Below are positions 23,993 to 32,770 of a DNA stretch of 64,000 nt, piece by piece. The notes beneath the pieces were generated by a model. The model was not told the DNA's origin. It did no database searches and worked only from the letters and a program-made list of their open reading frames with translations. A program made the position numbers and the translations under genes. This DNA is from Bacteroidetes bacterium 37-13 (GTDB lineage Bacteria > Bacteroidota > Bacteroidia > Chitinophagales > LD1), in contig MKTC01000020.1 in NCBI GenBank assembly GCA_001897535.1, forward strand, positions 1 to 64,000, given 5' to 3'. The first letter of the stretch is position 1, and each line of letters begins with the position of its first letter.

Positions 23993-24021
23993 AAAACGCT
24001 TTCTTTCGCAGAAAGCGTTTT
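23993..24021. terminator. Bidirectional intrinsic terminator
   Basis: Perfect 12-bp stem AAAACGCTTTCT / AGAAAGCGTTTT with loop TTCGC. T-rich on the plus side, and six T on the minus side. It ends only 11 nt before the aroB ATG, so aroB either starts inside this region or relies on partial readthrough. Confidence 0.85.
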
Positions 24022-24032
24022 TAGTTTAAAGC

Positions 24033-25070
24033 ATGCACCAAACAGAAACTATTTTTGTTGAACAACTCAGCACAGAAATATTCTCAAAATCGAAGAAAAT
24101 ATTTCTACTTGCCGATGAAAATACTGCCCAGTTTTGTTTCCCTAAAATTAAAAAAAGCAGCAGTATAAAAACCATCATTTTCCCTGCAGGAGAAAAGCAT
24201 AAAAACATTATTACACTCACAAAAATATGGGAAGAATTAGCACTAAATTTTGCTGATAGAAATAGCCTTATCATAAATGTGGGCGGTGGCGTAGTTTGCG
24301 ACATCGGAGGATTTGCAGCCGCTACTTACATGCGTGGAATTTCCTTTATTCATGTGCCTACTTCACTTTTGGCAATGGCAGATGCCGCACACGGCAACAA
24401 AACCGGAATTGATTTATTGAACTATAAAAACATGATTGGAGTTTTCGCTCAGCCTGATTATGTTTTTATTTATCCTGAGTTCTTAAAAACGCTTCCAAAG
24501 CGAGAATTACTAAGCGGTTGGGCGGAAATAGTGAAGCACTACATCATTGCTGATGCTGCTGCATTTCACAACTTATGGAAAGAGAACACAAAGATTACCT
24601 CAATAGCAAATTGGCAACCTATTTTAGAAAAAGCAATTCGCATAAAACAAACCATTACCAAGCGAGATCCATTAGAAAAAAACATTCGCAAAACGCTCAA
24701 TTTCGGGCACACTATTGGTCATGCTATTGAAAGCACATTTCTAAATTCAAACAATAATTTACTACATGGCGAAGCTGTGGCAATTGGCATGTTGATTGAA
24801 ACACTCATTGCCGAAGACTTAAAACTAATACAAACAGAGGAGGCTGAAAAAATATATGATGTACTCACCAACACATTTGAAATTCGACCAAAGATTTTGC
24901 CTATTGCAGAGATAATTAAAACTATGCAGCACGACAAAAAAAATCAAAATGATGTACTGCAATTTTCGTTGCCAAACCGAATTGGAAATTGCTTATACAA
25001 CTGCGAAATTTCTGAAGACAATATTCTAAAAGCCATCGAAAAATATAATGAGCACTATACAACTAAATAA
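24033..25070 (+). CDS. aroB: 3-dehydroquinate synthase
   Basis: 345 residues, full length. It catalyses the second shikimate-pathway step, DAHP to 3-dehydroquinate, using NAD+ and Zn2+. The NAD-binding GGGVVCDIGGFAAATYMRG (about residues 84-102) is followed by FIHVPTSLLAMADAAHGNKT. Zn-ligand regions are SGWAEIVKH (Glu, about 160s), NFGHTIGHAIE (His pair) and LLHGEAVAIGM (His). Its 3' end overlaps aroA by 23 nt, so the two shikimate genes are translationally coupled. The start is ATG 24033 just after a terminator. Confidence 0.94.
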   Translation: MHQTETIFVEQLSTEIFSKSKKIFLLADENTAQFCFPKIKKSSSIKTIIFPAGEKHKNIITLTKIWEELALNFADRNSLIINVGGGVVCDIGGFAAATYMRGISFIHVPTSLLAMADAAHGNKTGIDLLNYKNMIGVFAQPDYVFIYPEFLKTLPKRELLSGWAEIVKHYIIADAAAFHNLWKENTKITSIANWQPILEKAIRIKQTITKRDPLEKNIRKTLNFGHTIGHAIESTFLNSNNNLLHGEAVAIGMLIETLIAEDLKLIQTEEAEKIYDVLTNTFEIRPKILPIAEIIKTMQHDKKNQNDVLQFSLPNRIGNCLYNCEISEDNILKAIEKYNEHYTTK

Positions 25071-26271
25071 AATAACCACAATTCCATTTCAATATAATCC
25101 TAAGCTGCCCAGTAGCAAAAGCATGAGCAATCGCGCTTTAATTCTACATAAACTAAGCAACGGAAGAATTACAATCACCAATCTTTCTGAAGCAAACGAC
25201 ACTAAACTTTTGTGGAATTTACTTAACTCAGCCGAAACTATTTTAAATGCCGAAGATGCTGGAACCACTGCACGATTTTTAACTGCATACTGTTGTGTTG
25301 TAAATCAAAATGCAACTATCACAGGCACAGAAAGAATGAAGCAGCGACCAATAAAACCATTGGTAGATGCGCTTTCTAATATAGGTTTCAATATTCAATA
25401 TACAGAAAAAGAAGGCTTTGTTCCAGTACAAATTTCAGCTCTTGAAGATTGGAAAAACATAAAAAACGAAGTTGAAATTGAAGCCGGAATCAGCAGTCAA
25501 TTTATTTCAGCTTTAATGATGATTGCACCAATATTGCCTAAAGCTTTAACCATAAATTTGAAAGGTAATATTGTTTCAGAACCCTATTTAGAACTCACTT
25601 TAAAAATGCTGAAACAATGTAAAGTTGAAGCCAAAATGAGTAACAAGCAAATTGTGATTCCCAGCACTCCTTTAGCCACTACAAATTTTGAAATAGAAGC
25701 CGATTGGACAAATGCTTTTTACTGGATTGCTTTAGTTTCTCTTCTACCTAAAAGTAAAATTTTGCTGCCGCACCTAAAGCTAAACTCCATACAAGGTGAT
25801 GCAAAAGCAATTAAATTTCTCAATCTTTTTGGTGTGGAAGCAGAGCAATTTCCAAATGGTGTTAAGTTTAAAAGTAATGGCTTCAATTTTCCAACAAATA
25901 TTGAAGTTGATTTCAATTTTTCATCGTATCCGGATTTAGCACAAACCTTTATTGTGCTTTGTGCTGCAAAGAATTTACGCGCAAATTTTACAGGGCTTTC
26001 TACCTTAAAAATAAAAGAAACCAACAGAGTAGAAGCCATGCAGCAAGAGCTAAAAAAATGTGGTGTAGAATTGGTTGAAACTAAAGATGATTACTATAAA
26101 TTAAGCGGTAGTTTTCACCTGCCTGCACTGCCGATTTCTACCTACAATGATCACCGAATGGCTATGAGTTTTGCTCCGCTTGCTGCCTTAGGAAATATTA
26201 CAATCGAAAACCTGGAAGTAGTGCAAAAATCATATCCGGATTTTTGGCAACAATGGCAGCGTTTAGAGTAA
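25048..26271 (+). CDS. aroA: 3-phosphoshikimate 1-carboxyvinyltransferase (EPSP synthase)
   Basis: 407 residues, slightly short for the family (~425-430). It makes EPSP from shikimate-3-phosphate and PEP. The S3P/PEP-binding motif PSSKSMSNRALIL lies at about residues 21-33, DAGTTARFLTAY (about 70-81) carries the catalytic-loop residues, GTERMKQRPIKPLVDAL follows, and the C-terminal ETNRVEAM and YNDHRMAMSFAPLA contain the Arg/His/Asp catalytic set. The first loop has no Gly-Asn-Ala-Gly-Thr motif but DAGTTAR, as seen in class II-like or divergent enzymes, so glyphosate sensitivity cannot be called. Coupled to aroB. Confidence 0.93.
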   Translation: MSTIQLNKITTIPFQYNPKLPSSKSMSNRALILHKLSNGRITITNLSEANDTKLLWNLLNSAETILNAEDAGTTARFLTAYCCVVNQNATITGTERMKQRPIKPLVDALSNIGFNIQYTEKEGFVPVQISALEDWKNIKNEVEIEAGISSQFISALMMIAPILPKALTINLKGNIVSEPYLELTLKMLKQCKVEAKMSNKQIVIPSTPLATTNFEIEADWTNAFYWIALVSLLPKSKILLPHLKLNSIQGDAKAIKFLNLFGVEAEQFPNGVKFKSNGFNFPTNIEVDFNFSSYPDLAQTFIVLCAAKNLRANFTGLSTLKIKETNRVEAMQQELKKCGVELVETKDDYYKLSGSFHLPALPISTYNDHRMAMSFAPLAALGNITIENLEVVQKSYPDFWQQWQRLE

Positions 26272-26276
26272 GTATA

Positions 26277-28487
26277 TTACAGCGCACCACAATTTTTTAA
26301 GCAGGTTTCTATTACCTCTTTTTCTTCACTGCTAAGTGTTGGCAAATGTTGAACTTTCTTTAATAGTTCAACGCTTTTTACGCAGTTATTTTTTCTATAA
26401 TAAAGCACTCCTAAATTCAATAAAATATTTGGATTGTTTGGGTTTAAACTATTCGCTTTTTCAAAGCAAATAATTGCATTTTCTAAAGCCTCAGGAAGTT
26501 GCAATGTCGCTTTGTAGCACTCTGCCAAACTCACCCAAGCATTCACATTATCCGGTGCATTACTGCTTGCTTTTTCAAAAATAGTTTTTGCATTAGCATA
26601 AAATCCTTGCTTAAAAAGAATTGTTCCCGCACCCATCAATGCAGGCACATAATTTTCTTTCAATTTTAGTGATTGAGTAAAATACTGTTGTGCTGTTTGA
26701 ATAAAAATTTCTGAACTGTCTTTGCCCGTGTCAAAACTCTTCTGATAATAAATTTCTCCCATTACCGAAAGTCCTTTCCATGCTTCGTTTGAGCGCGATA
26801 ATTTATCAGCATATTTCAACGCTAATGCAGGTTGAGCAATATTTAAGTAATACGAAGCAGCAGCAAGATTACTTTCTACAGAAAAATCTTCTTGTACGTG
26901 ATAAAATGGGTTTACAAAATGATTGATACCCAAAGCTAATTTAGAAGTTGAAGCAAAGCTCATCGGCTGAAACACATCTTGTAACGATGATGTATCCTCA
27001 CTTTTTACATAAACCGCAGCAATAGCATCTACATATTTTAAGCGAAAACCATTTCCATTTGCCAACCAAATATGTAAATTTCCATACTGCGGACGAAACA
27101 ATACAGCATAGTTGAAATTATATTTTTTATCTAACTCTTGAAACTTCTCCGGCACTAAAACAGCTTCGGTAAATGTGTCAAAAAATGAAGCAGGAAACAC
27201 ATCTAAATCGCGCAAATCTATAAAGGTTTCAAAGCCTTTAATTTTCCAAAGCAAATACGATGAAGTAAGATAATCTGAAAAACACTTGCCTTGTAAATTT
27301 TGCTGTTGAATAAATGCTGCTGCGCCAATTGGATTATAGTCTGGCCGCACTTGCAATCCAAAGCTGTCGCGGCTTTCAACAGTTTTGTAATACACATTTG
27401 TAATTACTAAAACATAAAAAAACAATAAAGCCACAGCACTTATTGGTAATAAAAATCGTGCTGAGTTTTTAAATTTTCCAACCACCAAAGAAAGCCCGCA
27501 AACAACAACAGGAAAGAGAATTAAATCGAGAAATACAATATTTCTAAATGCCGATTGTACCAAATAAATAAATGCCAAAATCAACAACCAATAGGCAAGA
27601 GAATATTCAACAAATTGTTTCTTGCTCTTGACCATTAAAAATGAAACAAAAGCAAGCACAACAGTTAGCAAAGCTAAACCTAACCACGCTTCTTTTTGCC
27701 AGTACAGATGCGAGGTAAAAGGTAAAAGCTCTGTAGTGTATTTATTTTCAAAAACTTGATTAAAAATATCGAAGGGTTGCAACAGCATTTTTGCACCATA
27801 CGGATTAAAGAAAATAGCTGCAATGCTTAGCAAAACTGCCACAAAATGCAATACGTACTTTTTAATTTCAAACTGTTTTAAAATGAGTTTTTGCTCCACA
27901 AATGCAGCAACTAAAAATACTAAGTTAATGACTATGCCAATCGCAAACGCTTCATGCACATTTGCCCAAAGGCACTGCAAAGGAATAATCCACCAAATAG
28001 CATTTTTACTTCCGTTTCTATACTTCAAATTCAGCCAAAGAAAAACTACGCTTAGCAAGTGGCTACTCATTTCCGGGCGGCCATTTATGCGATAATCTAT
28101 GCTGATAAAAAGCAGCGGTAGCAGCAGTAAAAACGACTCAAGTAAAAAAGCTTTTGCTTTAAACTGCGCAGCTAATTCAAGGCTAAGTTTATATAGAAAA
28201 AACAGCAGCAACAAAAGCATTACTGCTTGAATTAAAAATACATTTTCTGCACCGAAATGTTGGCTCACAAATGCCGCAACAACTTCAAAACCCCATTTAA
28301 TATTTATCCAAGGTTCTCCTTTTTGTGTATATGAAAAAACATCTTGTGTTGGCACTTTTCCATTCTCTAAAATCCATTCGCCTGTTTTTATTTGCCACCA
28401 CAAATCGGGCTCACGCAAGCCTTTTAAACTAAGCGCCACAGCACATAATACTGCAAACAAAACCGATATGGTGCGGAGATGTTTCAC
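26277..28487 (-). CDS. GT-C-like multi-spanning membrane protein with C-terminal TPRs
   Basis: 736 residues. The N-terminal motif after the first span is LREPDLWWQIKTGEWILENG (about residues 24-43), then VPTQDVFSYTQKGEPWINIK. This is the Asp/Trp/His-rich loop pattern found in bacterial PMT/Dol-P-mannose-type GT-C proteins. About eleven spans extend to residue ~370. A soluble domain (about 380-560) is followed by tetratricopeptide repeats (about 545-720; NSLNPNNPNILLNLGVLYYR). It has the same architecture as the protein at 6123-8963 but low similarity by eye. Likely role: envelope glycan or glycoprotein modification. Converges with aroA. Confidence 0.55.
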   Translation of the reverse strand: MKHLRTISVLFAVLCAVALSLKGLREPDLWWQIKTGEWILENGKVPTQDVFSYTQKGEPWINIKWGFEVVAAFVSQHFGAENVFLIQAVMLLLLLFFLYKLSLELAAQFKAKAFLLESFLLLLPLLFISIDYRINGRPEMSSHLLSVVFLWLNLKYRNGSKNAIWWIIPLQCLWANVHEAFAIGIVINLVFLVAAFVEQKLILKQFEIKKYVLHFVAVLLSIAAIFFNPYGAKMLLQPFDIFNQVFENKYTTELLPFTSHLYWQKEAWLGLALLTVVLAFVSFLMVKSKKQFVEYSLAYWLLILAFIYLVQSAFRNIVFLDLILFPVVVCGLSLVVGKFKNSARFLLPISAVALLFFYVLVITNVYYKTVESRDSFGLQVRPDYNPIGAAAFIQQQNLQGKCFSDYLTSSYLLWKIKGFETFIDLRDLDVFPASFFDTFTEAVLVPEKFQELDKKYNFNYAVLFRPQYGNLHIWLANGNGFRLKYVDAIAAVYVKSEDTSSLQDVFQPMSFASTSKLALGINHFVNPFYHVQEDFSVESNLAAASYYLNIAQPALALKYADKLSRSNEAWKGLSVMGEIYYQKSFDTGKDSSEIFIQTAQQYFTQSLKLKENYVPALMGAGTILFKQGFYANAKTIFEKASSNAPDNVNAWVSLAECYKATLQLPEALENAIICFEKANSLNPNNPNILLNLGVLYYRKNNCVKSVELLKKVQHLPTLSSEEKEVIETCLKNCGAL

Positions 28488-28493
28488 TACAAA

Positions 28494-29366
28494 TTATTTT
28501 GCATCAATTTCTTTACCTTGTAGAATTTCTTTTGTGCCACTAAACTTGTGCACAAATGCAACCAATTTCAAATTATTCAAATTAAGTGTTGGCGGCAAAT
28601 CTGTTTGATACATCTTCTTCACTACTCGTCCTGCTTCGGTTGTGGTAGTTATTTCATCACCCAAAGCATTGGTTAAAAACACTCTTTGAATATCATTATG
28701 CGTATAAAAAGTGTCAATTACATTTCCAGTGTTTAGCTGCGGCTCCACAATGTTGTTTTCAATAATTACCAATGTAATTTTTTGCGCATCTGTAATGGTT
28801 GATGTATAGTTTAATTCAACAGTGGCGGTGAGTTTGCGCGAAGCAGAATCTACCATTGAGGAAAGCAAAATATTTACAGGAGAAGTTTTTGTGAGCTCTT
28901 GTTGCACACGATTGCTCCAAGTATTTCGAGTATAAAGCAAAGATGTTTGTGAAGAATTAAACGCAAATCTATCAATAGAAGCAGCTGGTTTGTAGCCATC
29001 GAAAACTAAATAATCTTGTACTTGCTTTGCCGCCTCAGTTCGTAAATCTTCAGTAGTAAAAGAGAATGGATCACCTAAAAAATCGGTGTGATAACTTATC
29101 ACAACTAATCTTTCGCCATAAGAGGCTTTTAGTGTTTTAATAATTTGATGACCAGCCGGGCAATTCACACATTGAACCCCTGTAAATTCTTCCATCACCA
29201 CATTTTTATCTTCGGGAGTTTGTGGTGTTTCTAAATAAGTAGTATCCACCAAAGCTTTACTCTTGCTGCCTAAGTTGATGTTGGGGCCAACTTCTTTACA
29301 CGAAAAAAGCATTGTAAAAGCAAAAATTACGTTTAACCAAAACAAGCTGCCTACAACATTTTTCAT
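28494..29366 (-). CDS. Omp28-related lipoprotein
   Basis: 290 residues. The SPII signal ends at LFSC (lipidated Cys about residue 23). The mature part has a thioredoxin-like opening: VVMEEFTGVQCVNCPAGHQI (about 55-74) holds a CxxC pair in the position of the redox motif, followed by VVISYHTDFLGDPF. This is the conserved pattern of the Omp28 family of Bacteroidota outer-membrane proteins (first seen in Porphyromonas). Function is not established; a thiol-exchange or adhesion role has been suggested. Six nt upstream of the GT-C/TPR gene in the same direction, so probably one transcript. Confidence 0.75.
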   Translation of the reverse strand: MKNVVGSLFWLNVIFAFTMLFSCKEVGPNINLGSKSKALVDTTYLETPQTPEDKNVVMEEFTGVQCVNCPAGHQIIKTLKASYGERLVVISYHTDFLGDPFSFTTEDLRTEAAKQVQDYLVFDGYKPAASIDRFAFNSSQTSLLYTRNTWSNRVQQELTKTSPVNILLSSMVDSASRKLTATVELNYTSTITDAQKITLVIIENNIVEPQLNTGNVIDTFYTHNDIQRVFLTNALGDEITTTTEAGRVVKKMYQTDLPPTLNLNNLKLVAFVHKFSGTKEILQGKEIDAK

Positions 29367-29449
29367 TTACTATTAAAATTTAAAAGTAAAGGTAGAAGAA
29401 AACAAAACATAGCCACTTAAAAATGAAACCACAAAAGATATAATTCCTC

Positions 29450-30409
29450 TTACTGCATTATTTGAATTTCAAAAACTTTGCGCTCTTTATTGCTTAAATA
29501 ATTATCGCGCAGCCATGAATTTAGAAGTTTAATATGGCGATACTGCAAGCCAAACTCAGCAGCAAAATTTGTGATGTTTGAAATAGAAGAATCAACCGTA
29601 ATTGTTTTGTAGTTGAATGGTTGATATAAATCATTGGGAGTTAAATTGTAGCCTGCAGCCTCGGGGTTTGAAAAAATCACTTTCATTGCCAACATTCTAA
29701 ACACATAGCGCGAAGTTTCTTGCGTAAGCAACAAGCTGTAATAATCGCTTACCTGTTGCGTTTCGCAGCGATTCATCATTCCACTCAAACCTAAGTTGTA
29801 TGAAGCTGCGGCAAGTGTCCAATTTCCTAATTTCTCCTTTGCATTTTTAAGATAAGTGCAAGCCGCACGCGTACTTTTTTCTATGTTATATCTCTCGTCC
29901 ACATCAGAGCGCACAATTAAATTGTAATGCTTCGCAGTGGTAGGAATAAACTGCCAAAATCCTGCTGCTCCGGCAGGGCTTACCACATCTCGAAAACCGC
30001 TTTCTATTAGCGGCAAATATTTAAAATCTGCCGGCACACCTTCTTCTATTAAAATTTTCTCAATAGCGGGAAAATAGCGGTTTGCCAATTTCATGGTGAG
30101 CAAAGTATTCGATTGCCAATAAGCATTTATTTGCAACTCTCTATCCAAACGTTCAAAAACTTCAGGGTCGTTTAGTGGCACAGTTTCTCCTGCAAAAGTC
30201 ATTTCACCCGAAATGCGCAAAGGCTCAATACGCATACCCGTATCAATTTTATTTTGCCATTTAATTCCCGCTGCTTCTTGGCGCGTTTTTTCAAACACAT
30301 TCACCTTTTTTGATTCGAACCAGTTTAGTTTTTGCAAAGCAAAAGCAGCTCCAAAACCAAAACAAAGGCTCAAAACAACAGCTATAATCAATATCTTTTT
30401 TTGCTTCAT
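29450..30409 (-). CDS. Lytic transglycosylase (SLT domain, MltD/Slt-like)
   Basis: 319 residues with an N-terminal signal anchor (KILIIAVVLSLCFGFGAAFA). The goose-lysozyme-like SLT fold holds the catalytic Glu in KYLPLIESGF (about residues 126-135). GAAGFWQFIPTTAKHYNL (about 141-158), the DERYNIEKSTRAAC segment and ASYNLGLSG (about 199-207) follow. The enzyme cleaves peptidoglycan between MurNAc and GlcNAc to leave 1,6-anhydroMurNAc. No LysM repeats are present, unlike E. coli MltD. It starts 2 nt after the DUF2480 stop, so the two are cotranscribed. Confidence 0.85.
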   Translation of the reverse strand: MKQKKILIIAVVLSLCFGFGAAFALQKLNWFESKKVNVFEKTRQEAAGIKWQNKIDTGMRIEPLRISGEMTFAGETVPLNDPEVFERLDRELQINAYWQSNTLLTMKLANRYFPAIEKILIEEGVPADFKYLPLIESGFRDVVSPAGAAGFWQFIPTTAKHYNLIVRSDVDERYNIEKSTRAACTYLKNAKEKLGNWTLAAASYNLGLSGMMNRCETQQVSDYYSLLLTQETSRYVFRMLAMKVIFSNPEAAGYNLTPNDLYQPFNYKTITVDSSISNITNFAAEFGLQYRHIKLLNSWLRDNYLSNKERKVFEIQIMQ

Positions 30410-30411
30410 TC

Positions 30412-30933
30412 TTAATCTATTTTCTTTTTAAAAACCGGTACTGAAGAGCAAGCTTCACCGTACATAATAGCACGCACATTCTTTGCTAACTTTTGAGCAA
30501 TAAGCAGATAAGCGCGTTCGTCAATTTGCTTATTGCCGCAACCTTTTACAATAACGCGCTTGCCTTCAAAAAATTCAGTATTGAACGAAAGAATATTGCG
30601 CTCTAAAAATATTTGTGAGGCATTTTCAGGCTTACATGCTGCTGCATCTTTAGCGAAAGGTGCTAATTCTGCTGCTAAAACCATATACGCCCAAAATGGC
30701 ACAATAGCATTGGTGCTGCAATAAACACAAACATATTTTTCAATGTATTGTTTGAAATCAATTTCGCTTATTGCTTTCCTAAAATCATCTTCTTTCAGCA
30801 ATAAACCTTTAAATAGAAATGTAGCAATATCTATTCCTACAATTTCATTTTCAGTTGGAAAAAATTGTACTAAATCAATTTCTTCCACCGCACGGTTTGT
30901 TGCCTTATTTACTATCGGCTGAATTGGATTCAT
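30412..30933 (-). CDS. DUF2480 family protein
   Basis: 173 residues, soluble, no signal. It carries the pattern of this Bacteroidota-restricted family: an early acidic LVQFFPTENEIVGIDIA, then FKQYIEKYVCVYCSTNAIVP (about residues 63-82) with a C-x-x-C-S motif, and a C-terminal KGCGNKQIDERAYLLIAQ (about 130-147). Function unknown. The Cys/His content allows metal binding but nothing is shown. It is first in a two-gene unit with the lytic transglycosylase. Confidence 0.7.
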   Translation of the reverse strand: MNPIQPIVNKATNRAVEEIDLVQFFPTENEIVGIDIATFLFKGLLLKEDDFRKAISEIDFKQYIEKYVCVYCSTNAIVPFWAYMVLAAELAPFAKDAAACKPENASQIFLERNILSFNTEFFEGKRVIVKGCGNKQIDERAYLLIAQKLAKNVRAIMYGEACSSVPVFKKKID

Positions 30934-31104
30934 GCCGTAAATGTAGCTAAACTAAAGCATTGCAGTATTTGCTTTAGCAAGGTTTAAAGATTATATCAGA
31001 AAATATATTACTACAAACTTCACAAAAAAGAAGAAATAGCTTTTTTAAGGTCGTTAGTAGCAAAGTAAGCAAACCAATGGCATAACACATAAAGCACAGG
31101 GCAG

Positions 31105-31131
31105 CCTAAAAAGTATCTCACCGAATACTTT
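31105..31131 (-). terminator. Probable terminator of hipBA
   Basis: Minus strand AAAGTAT, loop TCGGTGAG, ATACTTT followed by TTAGG, so the T tract is TTTTT including the stem end. The 7-bp AT-rich stem overlaps the hipA stop codon, so it is modest in strength. Confidence 0.45.
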
Positions 31132-32221
31132 ATTTCCTGCACAAGGCATAGATTTCCTTTTTTATGGAACATGCTGTTCTTTCGGCAATTCCAATCTTTT
31201 TAGCCACTATTAGCAAATCTTCTTCATCGGGAGTTCCTTTCCCGTTTATTGTAGTAGTATGGTTTCCATTAAACCCACTACTTGGAAGTAAATCATAAGC
31301 CGGTGATAATTTCCACTGCCCATTTTCAAATTGGAATGAAAAATTTTTAGCATGATCGTCTTTATTTCCAATAGCAACATTAAAAACCATAATACGGTAA
31401 AGCTGAAGTACTTCCTCCATATTTTTAGTGAGTAAAAAGCAGGCTCGCAAAAGCATTTCATAATCTAAACTTGGAATGCGATAATCAGCATTTAATAACC
31501 CTGCGGCACTAATAGTATGTATTCTCTTGGTGGCATTGCGATCAAAGCGCTGCACACCAAAATACCTCTTTTCAAACAAGCATGTGAGCGGCATTTTAAT
31601 TCCGCACTGTTGGGCTAAAATTGAATAATCATATTCCGTTTTTCCAATATTAGGAGGGTCGGCAGAGGATTTGAATTTTATCAGCCATTCCTCATTTTTT
31701 ATTTTCAAAAATACTTTTGGCCTTGCTCCTCCCGATGAAGCACCGTTTTTAAAAAGTATGTCTAAACCGTTTCCATGGTATTTTGTTAGTAAAATTTTCT
31801 CTGCATCTTTTGCTAATATATTCAAATCGTGCGTAGTTGCTTTTTCGGTTATACTCCAATCCGGCACATATTCCAAAGCGCCACGTCCACTACTTCCAAT
31901 AATTGCCAAACGCTGCAATTGGTTTAATTTATCAACTTCAATTCCATTCTTTTTTAAATACCTATCTAGTAGCAAACTTCCCCAACCATCAGGCAGGCTA
32001 TCATTAAAAACTCCAAAGTTACCTGAGAATGGATTTGGTTTAGCAACAAAAACTTTACGCTCAAGTGGAAGGTGAAAGGGAGAAATTGAAAAACCATTTT
32101 GCAAGAACGCAGCATCATACTGAAATGCACATAAATTTTCATGCGTTAAAGCCAGCACCCCTACTTTTTCTTGGTTGCAATAAACTTCCAATCGCTCTAT
32201 TTTACTTATTCCCAGAGGCAC
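31130..32221 (-). CDS. hipA: HipA-family Ser/Thr kinase toxin
   Basis: 363 residues, GTG start, with the HipA N-terminal subdomain (RLEVYCNQEKVGVLAL; FSISPFHLPL) and kinase core in one chain. The nucleotide-binding loop is GASSGGARPKVFL (about residues 160-172). The catalytic Asp is in IGNKDDHAKNFSF (about 287-299), and the metal-binding Asp in SPAYDLLPSSG (about 308-318). HipA toxins phosphorylate aminoacyl-tRNA synthetases (GltX in E. coli) and cause growth arrest. It is shorter than E. coli HipA (440), but all motifs are present, so it is probably active. The start overlaps hipB by 20 nt. Confidence 0.87.
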   Translation of the reverse strand: MPLGISKIERLEVYCNQEKVGVLALTHENLCAFQYDAAFLQNGFSISPFHLPLERKVFVAKPNPFSGNFGVFNDSLPDGWGSLLLDRYLKKNGIEVDKLNQLQRLAIIGSSGRGALEYVPDWSITEKATTHDLNILAKDAEKILLTKYHGNGLDILFKNGASSGGARPKVFLKIKNEEWLIKFKSSADPPNIGKTEYDYSILAQQCGIKMPLTCLFEKRYFGVQRFDRNATKRIHTISAAGLLNADYRIPSLDYEMLLRACFLLTKNMEEVLQLYRIMVFNVAIGNKDDHAKNFSFQFENGQWKLSPAYDLLPSSGFNGNHTTTINGKGTPDEEDLLIVAKKIGIAERTACSIKKEIYALCRK

Positions 32222-32519
32222 GTTTTCTAAATTTTAATTGGTTTTGCTTTATCACTTCTTCAATGTTTTGATAGATTCTTTGGGTAAACAGTTGATTAAT
32301 GTTCTCTACATCATCTAATACAACTGCTATCAAAACAATATTTTCAAAACTGGTTTTGCCTGTCGCTTCTAAAGTTCGATACGCATCATAGCCTATGCCC
32401 GTGCGCTTGGCAAACTGCTTTTGTGTAAGATTTAATTCTAAGCGTCTGGCTTTTATTCGTGCTGCTATATTAGAGAGAATATCACTTACTGAACCGTATT
32501 TAATTGTGCTAATATCCAT
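32202..32519 (-). CDS. hipB: HipB-like XRE-family antitoxin
   Basis: 105 residues. The helix-turn-helix occupies about 20-75: IKARRLELNLTQKQFAKRTG then YDAYRTLEATGKTS. It carries a basic C-terminal tail (KFRKRASGNK). It neutralises HipA and represses its own operon in the known family. Upstream, 11-37 nt before the ATG, lie three AT-rich half-sites spaced one helical turn apart (32531-32556), the likely operator. The 3' end overlaps the hipA start, the normal order for hipBA. Confidence 0.82.
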   Translation of the reverse strand: MDISTIKYGSVSDILSNIAARIKARRLELNLTQKQFAKRTGIGYDAYRTLEATGKTSFENIVLIAVVLDDVENINQLFTQRIYQNIEEVIKQNQLKFRKRASGNK

Positions 32520-32530
32520 AACTGTAGCAT

Positions 32531-32556
32531 AATTATAGCAATAATTGTGGAATTAT
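32531..32556. promoter_or_regulatory. Candidate hipBA operator, three alternating half-sites
   Basis: Plus strand: AATTAT-agca-ATAATT-gtgg-AATTAT. The 6-bp half-sites alternate in orientation with exact 10-bp periodicity, forming two overlapping inverted repeats just upstream of hipB. This suits binding of two HipB dimers on one face. It differs from the E. coli TATCC-N8-GGATA operator. Confidence 0.5.
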
Positions 32557-32684
32557 CCAATATTGAAAGTATAAATCTGAAAAATGAATTATGATTTTTG
32601 AACTACACTAAAAACCACTTGGGGTAATTCTACAGCATATCACTTTCGGCTTAGTTTGAACAATTCTTTTTATTTGGAATAAGA

Positions 32685-32770
32685 TTACTCCATTAACTTG
32701 ATTACCTTAACCGTACTCTCGAACATATAATTATCATTACCGAATTGAAAAATAACCGCATCACAACCTA
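32685..32770 (-). pseudogene. 3' remnant of an unidentified gene, cut at the IS30 end
   Basis: Minus-strand frame open from the IS boundary to TAA at 32685-32687. It encodes CDAVIFQFGNDNYMFESTVK then VIKLME. There is no start, and the frame ends where the IS30 left repeat begins. The other side of the IS shows no matching 5' half. I do not recognise the family. Confidence 0.35.

Noticed and set aside
31671-32075. 134-codon plus-strand ORF opposite hipA.
   Set aside because: Antisense shadow of the HipA kinase core, which has all catalytic motifs.
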